Shown one piece after another: positions 16,110-24,414 of a stretch of 64,000 bases of DNA; within the stretch, counting starts at the first letter, position 1; each line of letters starts with the position of its first letter. The notes under the pieces are model-generated. The model worked only from the letters and a program-made list of their open reading frames with translations, ran no database searches and was not told the origin of the DNA. Made by a program: the position numbers and the translations under genes. The stretch covers positions 1 to 64,000 of the forward strand of contig NZ_QRWD01000002.1 of the NCBI RefSeq assembly GCF_003459505.1, read 5' to 3'. The stretch comes from Collinsella sp. AF20-14LB (GTDB lineage: Bacteria > Actinomycetota > Coriobacteriia > Coriobacteriales > Coriobacteriaceae).

Positions 16110-17522
16110 ATGACCAAGAACCGCACCGAGGTCGCGGACATCGACCGCAGCCTCTACGACTTCACCTATGGCGAGGAGGGATTCGAGCGCCTCGACGCCG
16201 GCATCACGCCCGACATCGTGCGCGAGATCAGCGCCAAGAAGGACGAACCGCAGTGGATGCTCGACCTGCGCCTCAAGTCCCTCGAGATCTTCAACCGCTT
16301 CCCCGATCCGACGTGGGGCCCCTCCATCGAGGGCCTGGACATGGACAACATCGTCACCTACGTCAAGCCCAACACCGACCAAAAGCACGACTGGGAGTCG
16401 GTGCCCGACGACATCAAGAACACCTTTGAGCGCCTGGGCATCCCCGAGGCCGAGCGCAGCTACCTGGCGGGCGTCGGCGCGCAGTACGACTCCGAGCTGG
16501 TCTACCACAACATGCAGGACAGCGCGTCCAAGATGGGTATCGTCTATTCCGGCATCGAGGAGGCCCTGCACGACCCGCAGTGGGAGCCGCTCATCCACGA
16601 GAAGTTTATGACGCTCATCCCGCCCACCGACCACAAGTTTGCGGCCCTGCACGGCGCCGTATGGTCGGGCGGCTCGTTTGTCTACGTGCCCAAGGGCACC
16701 AAGCTCGACTTCCCGCTGCAGAGCTACTTCCGCCTTAACGCCAAGGGTGCCGGCCAGTTTGAGCACACGCTCATCATCGTCGAGGACGATGCCGACCTGC
16801 ACTTTATTGAGGGTTGCTCCGCGCCCAAGTACAACGTGGCCAACCTCCACGCCGGCGCCGTCGAGCTCTTTGTGGGCAAGCGTGCGCACCTGCGCTACTC
16901 GACTATCGAGAACTGGTCCAAGAACATGTACAACCTCAACACCAAGCGTGCGCGCGTGGACGAGGACGGCGACATCGAGTGGATCAGTGGCTCCTTCGGC
17001 AGCCACGTGGGCTACCTCTACCCCATGAGCGTGCTCAACGGCCGTCGCGCCCGCTCGAGCTTTACCGGCATTACCTTTGCCGGCGCCGGCCAGAACCTGG
17101 ATACCGGCTGCAAGGTCGTGCTCAACGCGCCCGAGACCTCGGCAACCGTCGAGACCAAGGGCATCTCCAAGAGTGGCGGCATTCAGACCTTCCGCAGTTC
17201 TATTGTGGCGACACCCAAGGCCGAGGGCTCCAAGGCAACCGTGAGCTGCCAGTCGCTGATGCTCGACGACCAGAGCCGCTCCGACACTATTCCGGCCATG
17301 GACATCCGCGCCAAGAACGTCGATATCGGCCACGAGGCCACCATCGGCCGCATCGGCGACGACAAGGTGTTCTACCTGATGAGCCGCGGTATCTCGGAGG
17401 AAGAGGCCCGCACCATGATCGTCAACGGCTTTGCCAACCCGGTCTCCAAGGAGCTGCCGCTGGAGTACGCCGTCGAGATGAACAACCTGATCAAGCTCGA
17501 GATGGAAGGAGCGATCGGATAA
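16110..17522 (+). CDS. sufB: Fe-S cluster assembly scaffold SufB
   Basis: This 470-residue core scaffold of the SUF machinery binds the nascent cluster with SufD. It is of normal family length. The beta-helix region carries SGGSFVYVPKG, FEHTLIIVEDDA, HFIEGCSAPKY and, near the end, HEATIGRIGDDKVFYLMSRG. The cysteine in EGCSAP is conserved in the family. AAAGGGG precedes the ATG. The stop TAA shares its last base with the sufD start, so translation is coupled. Confidence 0.98.
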   Translation: MTKNRTEVADIDRSLYDFTYGEEGFERLDAGITPDIVREISAKKDEPQWMLDLRLKSLEIFNRFPDPTWGPSIEGLDMDNIVTYVKPNTDQKHDWESVPDDIKNTFERLGIPEAERSYLAGVGAQYDSELVYHNMQDSASKMGIVYSGIEEALHDPQWEPLIHEKFMTLIPPTDHKFAALHGAVWSGGSFVYVPKGTKLDFPLQSYFRLNAKGAGQFEHTLIIVEDDADLHFIEGCSAPKYNVANLHAGAVELFVGKRAHLRYSTIENWSKNMYNLNTKRARVDEDGDIEWISGSFGSHVGYLYPMSVLNGRRARSSFTGITFAGAGQNLDTGCKVVLNAPETSATVETKGISKSGGIQTFRSSIVATPKAEGSKATVSCQSLMLDDQSRSDTIPAMDIRAKNVDIGHEATIGRIGDDKVFYLMSRGISEEEARTMIVNGFANPVSKELPLEYAVEMNNLIKLEMEGAIG

Positions 17523-18793
17523 TGAAACAGACCACGAACACCGCTGCCACCACGCTCGAGCAGGTCAATGCGATGCCGGCTGCAACTTGGGGCTGGCTCA
17601 AGATGAACCAGACTAAGCTCGAGCTTTCGGCCGAACTTGCCGCCGCACCCGCCGAGGCCGTTGAGGTCGAGGGCTTGGACGAGCAGCTTGCCGGCTCGGC
17701 CGACGCCTTCGACGCCGCCATGGACGCCATGGCCGAGCGCTTCCCCGAGCGCCGCGCCTCCGCCCCCGGCGACGCTGCCGACCGTGCCCGCATCACGCCC
17801 GAGACCGAGCTCGACGTGCCCGCCACCTCTGTCTACCAGGCCGGCGCCATCAAGCTCGAGGAGGAGCTCTCCCCTGCCGAGGCCTTCGAGACCGGCATGG
17901 GCGAGGCTGCCTATGCGTATCTGACCGAGCACGCCACCAAGCGCATCGTCATCGATGTTCCCGCCTACCAGCACGCCGCCGTTACCGTGCGCGTGAGTGG
18001 CGTCGACGCAGCGGCTGCGATTGCCGCCATCGACGTCGTCGCCCGCCCGCAGGCAACGCTCGACCTCGCCCTAGCCCTGGACTCCCCCGTTGCCGGCGAG
18101 GGCGTCGTGGGCTCCGTGCTGCGTGTGTGCGCCCACGAGTACGCCACCGTCAACGTGACCTGCACGCAGACACTCGACGACAGCTGGATCGCACTCGACG
18201 ACACCGGCCTGTTCCTAGACGAGGGCGCGCGCGTCAATGTGCAGCACACCGTCCTGGGTGCCGGCGCCAGCGCCACCGGCCTTGCCGGCGACCTGCTGGG
18301 CGACACCGCCAAGGTGACCATCGATACCGATTACCTGGGCGCCCGCGAGCAGGTGCGCGACTTTAACTACGAGCTGCGCCACCGCGGTCGCAAGACCGAG
18401 TGCGAGATCGACGCCAACGGCGTGCTGACCGGCACGTCCAAGAAGGTCTACCGTGGCACCATCGACCTCGTGCACGGCTGCAAGGGTGCAACCGGCACCG
18501 AACGCGAGACGGTGCTTTTGGCCAACAAGGGCGTCGACAACAAGACCGTTCCCGTCATTCTCTGTGACGAGGACGACGTCGCCGGCAACCACGGCGCCAC
18601 CATCGGTCACGTCCGCGACGAGCAGCTGTTCTACCTCGCCTGCCGTGGCCTTGACCAAAACGCTGCCGAGGACCTGTTCATCCGCGCCAAACTGGAGGAC
18701 GCCGCGCTTTCCGCCACCGACGAGCGTACCCGCGCCGCCGTCGTCCGCCTAGGCAACAACCTGATCGACAACTTTGAAGAGGAGCTCGCATGA
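17522..18793 (+). CDS. sufD: Fe-S cluster assembly protein SufD
   Basis: This 423-residue partner of SufB forms the SufBC2D complex. The C-terminal half is the recognisable part: FNYELRHRGRKTECEIDANG and the late HGATIGHVRDEQLFYLACRG, which aligns with the equivalent SufB helix. The N-terminal 150 residues are Ala/Glu rich and less conserved, as is usual for SufD. The start overlaps the sufB stop (TAATG) and its stop overlaps the sufS start (ATGA). Similarity to SufB is restricted to the C-terminal domain, so SufD is preferred over a second SufB. Confidence 0.93.
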   Translation: MKQTTNTAATTLEQVNAMPAATWGWLKMNQTKLELSAELAAAPAEAVEVEGLDEQLAGSADAFDAAMDAMAERFPERRASAPGDAADRARITPETELDVPATSVYQAGAIKLEEELSPAEAFETGMGEAAYAYLTEHATKRIVIDVPAYQHAAVTVRVSGVDAAAAIAAIDVVARPQATLDLALALDSPVAGEGVVGSVLRVCAHEYATVNVTCTQTLDDSWIALDDTGLFLDEGARVNVQHTVLGAGASATGLAGDLLGDTAKVTIDTDYLGAREQVRDFNYELRHRGRKTECEIDANGVLTGTSKKVYRGTIDLVHGCKGATGTERETVLLANKGVDNKTVPVILCDEDDVAGNHGATIGHVRDEQLFYLACRGLDQNAAEDLFIRAKLEDAALSATDERTRAAVVRLGNNLIDNFEEELA

Positions 18794-20115
18794 TCGACAC
18801 CGAGCACGTTAAATGCGACACCTGTACTGCCCCCGAGCCCATGGAGCTCGACGCCAGCGACGAGGCTTCGCGCGGCTGGCCCACCGTGGACATCGAGACC
18901 AACCCCTACAAGGGCCAGTTCCCGCTGTTCCAGCAGCACCCCGAGATCGCTTTCCTCGATAGCGCCGCCACCGCGCAGCGCCCTGCCTGTGTGCTCGACG
19001 CCGAACGCGACTTCTACCAGTGCATGAACGCCAACCCCCTGCGCGGCCTGTACTCGCTGTCCGTCGAGGCCACCGACGCCATCGCGAAGGTCCGCCAGCA
19101 GATCGCTGACCTCATCGGCGCCTCACAGGCCAACGAGGTCGTCTTCACCCGCAACACGAGCGAGTCGCTCAACCTGGTCGCCAAGAGCTTTGCGCCCACA
19201 GTGCTCGAACCGGGCGACGAGGTCGTCATCACCATCATGGAGCACCACTCCAACCTGATTCCGTGGCAGCAGGTCTGCCGCGAGACCGGCGCCAAGCTCG
19301 TCTACCTCTACCCCACCAAGACCGGCCAGCTCACCACCGAGGAGGTTCTTGCCAAGGTGGGTCCCAAGACCAAGATCCTAGCCGTGGGACAGGTCTCCAA
19401 CGTGCTGGGCGTCGAGAACCCGGTCAAGAACCTCGGCAAACTCGTGCACAAGTACGGCGGCTACCTGGTCGTCGACGGCGCGCAGTCGCTGCCGCACATG
19501 CCGGTCGATGTGGCCGACCTGGGCGCCGACTTCTTTGCCTTTAGTGCGCACAAGGCCATGGGCCCCATGGGCATCGGCGTGCTGTGGGGCAAGATGGACC
19601 TGCTCAACGCCATGCCGCCCATGCTTACCGGCGGCGAGATGATCGATTCGGTCACCGAGCAGGACGCTGTCTGGGCTCCCGTCCCCGAGAAGTTCGAGGC
19701 CGGCACGCAGGACGCCGCCGGCATCTTCGCCACGGGCGCCGCACTCGATTACCTGGTCAACACGGTGGGTTACGAGAACATCCAGGCCCGCGAGCAGGCA
19801 CTCGTCCACTATCTGATGGGCGAACTCATGCAGCTCGACTTTGTACAGATCATCGGCTCCATCTATTGGGACAACCACCACGGCGTCGTGAGCTTTAACG
19901 TCAAGGGCATCCACCCGCACGACGTAGCGAGCATCATGGACATGGACGGCGTCTGCATTCGCGCCGGCCACCACTGTGCGCAGCCGCTGCTCACCTGGCT
20001 GGGCGTCGAGAACCTTGCCTGCTGCCGCGCCAGCGTGGCCTTCTACAACGACAAGGCCGACATCGACAAGTTCATCGCCGGTCTGCATCACGTTTGGAGC
20101 ACATTCAATGGGTAA
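18790..20115 (+). CDS. sufS: Cysteine desulfurase SufS with a CxxC N-terminal extension
   Basis: This 441-residue PLP enzyme takes sulfur from cysteine and hands it to SufU. The PLP lysine lies in FSAHKAMGPMG and the catalytic cysteine in RAGHHCAQPLL, both as in SufS/group II desulfurases. The usual start of the family (around FPLFQQHPEIAFLDSAAT) is preceded here by about 45 extra residues holding KCDTC, which is unusual. The ATG overlaps the sufD stop and no internal start has a better ribosome site, so the extension is probably real. It overlaps sufU by eight bases. Confidence 0.95.
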   Translation: MIDTEHVKCDTCTAPEPMELDASDEASRGWPTVDIETNPYKGQFPLFQQHPEIAFLDSAATAQRPACVLDAERDFYQCMNANPLRGLYSLSVEATDAIAKVRQQIADLIGASQANEVVFTRNTSESLNLVAKSFAPTVLEPGDEVVITIMEHHSNLIPWQQVCRETGAKLVYLYPTKTGQLTTEEVLAKVGPKTKILAVGQVSNVLGVENPVKNLGKLVHKYGGYLVVDGAQSLPHMPVDVADLGADFFAFSAHKAMGPMGIGVLWGKMDLLNAMPPMLTGGEMIDSVTEQDAVWAPVPEKFEAGTQDAAGIFATGAALDYLVNTVGYENIQAREQALVHYLMGELMQLDFVQIIGSIYWDNHHGVVSFNVKGIHPHDVASIMDMDGVCIRAGHHCAQPLLTWLGVENLACCRASVAFYNDKADIDKFIAGLHHVWSTFNG

Positions 20116-20542
20116 TCTGTACACCTCCACCACATTTATGGAGCACAACTCGCACCCCGACTACAAGTACGAGATGGACGCCCCCACGCACGAGCACGAC
20201 GGCATCAACCCCAGCTGCGGAGACGAGCTCACCTTGCAGCTACGTGTCGAGAACAACGTGATCGAGGAGGCCTCCTTTACCGGCCACGGCTGCGCCATCA
20301 GCCAGGCCAGTGCCGACATCATGGCCGACCTCATCACCGGCGAGACCGTCGAGGAAGCTCGCCGCTTGGCAGAGCTCTTCCTCGCCATGATCCGCGGCGA
20401 GCAGCTCTCCGAGGAGGACCTGGAAGACCTGGACGAAGCCGCTCAGCTCCAGGACATCTCGCACATGCCCGCCCGCGTCAAATGCGCCGAGCTCGCCTGG
20501 CGCACCCTCGACGGCATGCTCGAAGGGCAAGCTAACCAGTAG
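20108..20542 (+). CDS. sufU: Zinc-dependent sulfurtransferase SufU
   Basis: This 144-residue IscU-fold protein has the three cysteines of SufU in PSCGDEL, GHGCAIS and RVKCAELAW. In Gram-positive SUF systems SufU binds zinc and accepts persulfide from SufS rather than acting as the scaffold. The position directly after sufS, overlapping it by eight bases, supports that role. The linker between the second and third cysteine contains the Glu/Asp-rich insertion typical of SufU and absent from IscU. It is the last gene before a strong terminator. Confidence 0.95.
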   Translation: MGNLYTSTTFMEHNSHPDYKYEMDAPTHEHDGINPSCGDELTLQLRVENNVIEEASFTGHGCAISQASADIMADLITGETVEEARRLAELFLAMIRGEQLSEEDLEDLDEAAQLQDISHMPARVKCAELAWRTLDGMLEGQANQ

Positions 20543-20571
20543 CGGATGCCCCAAATCCAAGGATTTTGATT

Positions 20572-20606
20572 GCCGAGCCGCCCGATACGGGCGGCTCGGC
20601 TTTTTT
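20572..20606 (+). terminator. Intrinsic terminator of the suf operon
   Basis: A perfect 12-bp stem, GCCGAGCCGCCC with its complement, encloses a five-base loop and is followed by TTTTTT. It lies 29 bases after the sufU stop. Confidence 0.95.
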
Positions 20607-21194
20607 ATAACGAGTACACACAGTCCACGCGTCCGGCGCCCCGTCTGTCATTAAACGAACGGCCAACCGCGAACACGGATGTTCTCCACAGCACCAATGG
20701 CTTGCGGCAGGGCCACGGACACTCCACGCAACGTCCCATGTCCTGCCCCGCTGGACTCCGGTTCGCTTTGCGTCTGCCACAGACGGGTCCCCTAGGGTGC
20801 GGCGTGCATTTTTGCGAGTATTCAGCACGCCAAGCTGTGTGTATACGCATCGGAAGTGTTAATCAACAACTCAAGTCGCCTTTACATTGCGATTTAGAAC
20901 AAGCATCGAGGTCTCAGGGGGCGCAAACATGAGCTTCGGAGGCTCATCGGTAGGCACAAATCGCTTCGGAGCCCGTATGTTTCAAGATTGCGACGGTGCC
21001 GACAGTACCACGATGCTGAATACTCCGCTTTTTGCACGGAGTAGACGGGGGTAGGCACAGGCTAAACCTAACTAAGCCGTTATTTTATGCATGAAGGCGA
21101 CCGTTCTATGCAAATCTAGATGCGCAGTTACCGTACCAAGCTTTTACAATGGTTGTGGCATATGGGCAACCCCGGCTGCGGTGCACAGGTAGCC
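20607..21194. other. 590-bp gene-free region with small hairpins
   Basis: I see no gene with a ribosome site and family similarity. Two small hairpins are present: ATGAGC/GCTCAT around 20930-20948, and TACTCCG/CGGAGTA at 21021-21043. The latter is followed by GGGGGTAG. A 41-codon frame from 20931 to 21056 has no ribosome site. The region lies downstream of a RAYT-like gene, so it may hold REP-type palindromes or a structured RNA. Confidence 0.4.
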
Positions 21195-21998
21195 CTACAC
21201 CACGTTTTCGCCAGTCCGCACCTCCGCTCGCGCACGGGCGCGCACAATACGAGAAACGGTACTTTTGCCAATCCCCGTATACCGCTCAATCTGACGCACC
21301 GTAAATCCGGCATCATGCAATCCAAGAATAACGATATTGCGCTGCGCCGACGATGCGGCTTTAACCTCGTGGAGCGGAACCCCGAGACCCTTCGCCAGCT
21401 TTTCGGCAAAGGCGTGCCGCTCCCACTCCGTCTCTTCCAGATCGGGCATCGCAGGCTCGCAGGCATCGGGCGTCGAAAGCGAATAGGCAATAAAGGCCTT
21501 GGCAGAACCAAAAAGCTCAAGCACGCAAGACGGGTCGGAAAATCCCCTCGTCATATCGTTGTCATAGGCCCGTAGATACTCGACAAAGCTGCTCCACGCA
21601 TAGCGCTCGATTAAGCTGATGCCAGCCTCCTGCGGATCGGCGTGTACAGAGCGAACAGCCCCCATCACCTGCGAGTCGATATCGAGCGAGCGGCGCTCAA
21701 AACGTTCACGAAATAGACAGCCCGAGCGCCCAGTGCGCTTATTGAACCGACGGGCATACGTCAACAGCAGCCGCTGCATGGCTGCGCTCATTTCGTCCTC
21801 GTAATCCAAAAGCACCAGATCCACGCAGTCGCTCATGAGACACCACGCCACAATCGTCACCTGGGCCTCGCGGCAGCAGTCGCGCATCAGCTCCAAAAAC
21901 TCCCGCCGGTCGTCATCGGTCTCAAAGATGATCTGTTTTCCGATGCCACGGGCCGAAACATGGTAAAAGCCGGTGACCGTTCTCCAAACGCGCTGCAT
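21195..21998 (-). CDS. RAYT-like (Y1 transposase fold) protein lacking the HUH histidines, with C-terminal HTH
   Basis: This 267-residue protein has the layout of REP-associated tyrosine transposases: GFYHVSARGIGKQIIF at the start, then LTYARRFNKRTGRSGCLF and AVRSVHADPQEAGI. The metal-binding motif usually reads MPNHVHLL, but here it is MSDCVDLVL, so both histidines of the HUH pair are replaced. The tyrosine segment persists. The last 60 residues form a helix-turn-helix (FTVRQIERYTGIGKSTVSRI). DNA cleavage is therefore doubtful and a DNA-binding or regulatory role is possible. The ATG at 21998 follows AAGGGAG. Confidence 0.78.
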   Translation of the reverse strand: MQRVWRTVTGFYHVSARGIGKQIIFETDDDRREFLELMRDCCREAQVTIVAWCLMSDCVDLVLLDYEDEMSAAMQRLLLTYARRFNKRTGRSGCLFRERFERRSLDIDSQVMGAVRSVHADPQEAGISLIERYAWSSFVEYLRAYDNDMTRGFSDPSCVLELFGSAKAFIAYSLSTPDACEPAMPDLEETEWERHAFAEKLAKGLGVPLHEVKAASSAQRNIVILGLHDAGFTVRQIERYTGIGKSTVSRIVRARARAEVRTGENVV

Positions 21999-22400
21999 GG
22001 CGCTCCCTTCGCCGGGATCCGCTCCCCATCAAATACAGCACGATTGAAGCGTGCCATCAAAACATTCACGCAAAACAATACACTCGCGCGGCCAAAGGCG
22101 GTAAACAGGCGGCGAACGGCACCGTTGCAACAGGTCAACCCCTGCAACGCTTGCAAGAGCTGACCAAAAGCTTGCCCAAGACGGACCCCCTCTACGGAAG
22201 TTCGCGACCACAGAACATAGAGTTAAATCGCTTCAATTGAAAGTTCCGCGCTTCTCGCTACGAAAACTGAGCCGTTCGCCGAATATTCCGTGCATTTCGC
22301 GGTATTATAGGGCTGCATGTCATGTCCCTTTCGAAGGGTCGCCCGGCAATCGCCAGCCACGACCCCCAGACGGGACGCCAACACGATAGAGAGGAGAGGC
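21999..22400. promoter_or_regulatory. Divergent intergenic region upstream of the Fe-S scaffold-like gene
   Basis: This separates the leftward RAYT-like gene from the rightward scaffold gene. A hairpin with CGTTGCA/TGCAACG arms spans about 22123-22148. A -10-like TATTAT at 22303-22308 would place a start near 22315, about 85 bases before the scaffold ATG. No clear -35 box or riboswitch is recognised. Confidence 0.4.
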
Positions 22401-23135
22401 ATGCAGTACTCACAGGAAGTGGAGAACATGTGCCCCGTTGCCAAGGGTGCATACCACGGCCCCGCACCCATCCCCGAGGAGGGCAAGTGGGTCCAGGCTA
22501 AGGAGATTTCCGACATCTCCGGTCTTACGCACGGTGTGGGTTGGTGCGCACCTCAGCAGGGCGCCTGCAAGCTCACGCTGAACGTCAAGGACGGCATCAT
22601 CGAGGAGGCCCTCGTTGAGACCATCGGCTGCTCGGGCATGACCCACTCTGCCGCCATGGCTTCCGAGATCCTTCCCGGTAAGACCATCCTCGAGGCCCTC
22701 AACACCGACCTCGTCTGCGACGCCATCAACGTTGCTATGCGCGAGATCTTCCTGCAGATCGTTTACGGCCGCAGCCAGACCGCGTTCTCCGAGGGCGGCC
22801 TGCCCGTGGGCGCCTCCCTCGACGACCTCGGCAAGGGCCTTCGCTCCCAGGTCGGCACCATGTTCGGCACCAAGGCCAAGGGCGCTCGTTACCTCGAGCT
22901 CGCTCAGGGCTACGTCACCCGCATGGCTCTCAACGACAAGAACGAGATCATCGCGTTCGAGTTCCTGAACCTCGGCAAGTTCACCGACGCCGTCAAGGCC
23001 GGCAAGACCCCCGAGGAGGCCATCGCTGGCGCTATGGGCCACTATGGTCAGTGGGAGAACGCTGCCAAGTACATCGACCCGCGCACCGACGAGGAGACTC
23101 ACTCCGTCGCCAGTGTGTTCCCGGTTCACGAGTAG
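22401..23135 (+). CDS. Fe-S cluster scaffold-like protein paired with GGGtGRT
   Basis: This 244-residue protein has a U-type scaffold domain in its first half: VGWCAPQQGACKL, ETIGCSGMTHSAAMASEILP and LVCDAIN give cysteines at 49, 56, 77 and 106. The last three roughly match the cluster-ligand positions of IscU/NifU. The second half (MFGTKAKGARYLELAQGYV onwards) is not found in IscU. This protein type is known from anaerobes and is encoded next to the GGGtGRT protein. A role in building or delivering a cluster is likely, but the client is unknown. GAGGAGAGG precedes the ATG. Confidence 0.85.
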   Translation: MQYSQEVENMCPVAKGAYHGPAPIPEEGKWVQAKEISDISGLTHGVGWCAPQQGACKLTLNVKDGIIEEALVETIGCSGMTHSAAMASEILPGKTILEALNTDLVCDAINVAMREIFLQIVYGRSQTAFSEGGLPVGASLDDLGKGLRSQVGTMFGTKAKGARYLELAQGYVTRMALNDKNEIIAFEFLNLGKFTDAVKAGKTPEEAIAGAMGHYGQWENAAKYIDPRTDEETHSVASVFPVHE

Positions 23136-23153
23136 AAAGGGAGGGAAATAACT

Positions 23154-24158
23154 ATGACTGTTACGTTCGAAGGTTACGAGCGCCGCGCTGACAAGATCAA
23201 CAAGTGCCTCGCCGACAACGGCATCGCCTCCCTCGAGGAAGCTCTGCAGATCTGCACCGACAAGGGCTTCAACCCGCGTGAGATCGTCAACAACACCCAG
23301 TCCATCGCCTTCCAGAACGCCGAGTGGGCCTACACCCTCGGCTGCGCTCTCGCTGTCAAGCGTGGCGCCAAGACTGCTTCTGAGGCTGCCGCCATCATCG
23401 GCGAGGGCATCCAGGCCTTCACCGTTCCCGGCTCCGTCGCCGAGGACCGCAAGGTCGGTCTGGGCCACGGCAACCTGGGCGCTATGCTGCTCTCCGACGA
23501 CACCGAGTGCTTCGCCTTCCTGGCCGGCCACGAGTCCTTCGCTGCCGCTGAGGGTGCTATCGGCCTGGCTCTGAACGCCAACAAGGCTCGCAAGAAGCCG
23601 CTGCGCGTTATCCTGAACGGTCTGGGCAAGGACGCCGCCCAGATCATCGCCCGCATCAACGGCTTCACCTATGTGAAGACTCAGTTCGACTACTACACGG
23701 GCGAGCTCAAGGTCGTCGAGACCATCCCCTACTCCGATGGTCCCCGCGCTGCCGTTAACTGCTACGGCTCCGACGACGTCCGCGAGGGCGTTGCCATCAT
23801 GTGGCACGAGAACGTCGACATCTCGATCACCGGCAACTCCACCAACCCCACGCGCTTCCAGCACCCCGTCGCTGGCACCTACAAGAAGGAGCGCCTCGAG
23901 GCTGGCAAGAAGTACTTCTCCGTCGCTTCTGGTGGCGGCACTGGCCGTACCCTGCACCCGGACAACATGGGCGCCGGCCCTGCCTCTTACGGCATGACCG
24001 ACACCATGGGCCGTATGCACTCCGACGCCCAGTTCGCCGGTTCTTCCTCCGTGCCTGCGCACGTCGACATGATGGGTCTCATCGGCATGGGCAACAACCC
24101 CATGGTCGGTGCCACCGTCGCCTGCGCTGTCGCCGTCGAGGAGGCCCTCAAGGCCTAA
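23154..24158 (+). CDS. GGGtGRT family protein
   Basis: This 334-residue protein is named for its motif GGGTGRT, found here at residues 260-266. Other conserved segments include VGLGHGNLGAML, NCYGSDDVREGVAIMWHENV and MGRMHSDAQFAGSSSVPAHV. The function of the family is not established. It follows the scaffold-like gene by 18 bases with AAAGGGAGGG as ribosome site, and the codon use is strongly biased (mostly C-ending codons), which suggests high expression. Cys34, Cys64, Cys119 and Cys203 could be cluster ligands, but no standard motif is seen. A strong terminator follows. Confidence 0.93.
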   Translation: MTVTFEGYERRADKINKCLADNGIASLEEALQICTDKGFNPREIVNNTQSIAFQNAEWAYTLGCALAVKRGAKTASEAAAIIGEGIQAFTVPGSVAEDRKVGLGHGNLGAMLLSDDTECFAFLAGHESFAAAEGAIGLALNANKARKKPLRVILNGLGKDAAQIIARINGFTYVKTQFDYYTGELKVVETIPYSDGPRAAVNCYGSDDVREGVAIMWHENVDISITGNSTNPTRFQHPVAGTYKKERLEAGKKYFSVASGGGTGRTLHPDNMGAGPASYGMTDTMGRMHSDAQFAGSSSVPAHVDMMGLIGMGNNPMVGATVACAVAVEEALKA

Positions 24159-24192
24159 TCGCGCCCGCGCGATGCTCATATAGTTGAGCTTT

Positions 24193-24226
24193 AGAGCCGC
24201 TACCTTTCGAGGTAGCGGCTCTTTTT
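24193..24226 (+). terminator. Intrinsic terminator of the GGGtGRT operon
   Basis: A perfect 12-bp stem (AGAGCCGCTACC and complement) with a six-base loop is followed by a T-run. Confidence 0.93.
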
Positions 24227-24414
24227 GTTTGCGCTATCGCAGGGTAGCGAATGCCGATATATCAGTTGGGGCGAAATACGAGATGTGACGAGATGAAACG
24301 TCAGAGCGTCCATGACGCCCACCTGTCATATGTGCCCTTTACCGATTTGCCGAGTCTTTGCGGCCCCATTACCGATCACCCGTGCGACAATGCGCCGGAC
24401 GAGAAAGGAATCCG

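Noticed and set aside
15819-17333. 504-codon minus-strand frame opposite sufC and sufB
   Set aside because: It is a shadow of the suf genes caused by strong third-position GC bias; no ribosome site or domain.
21195-21998. Active IS200/IS605-type insertion sequence
   Set aside because: The HUH histidines are missing, no subterminal hairpin pair clearly bounds the gene, and no TnpB gene is present.
22410-24179. 589-codon minus-strand open frame opposite the Fe-S scaffold and GGGtGRT genes
   Set aside because: It is the antisense shadow of two strongly codon-biased GC-rich genes; its composition is Val/Gly/Leu/Asp-rich without motifs, and the plus-strand proteins are recognised families.
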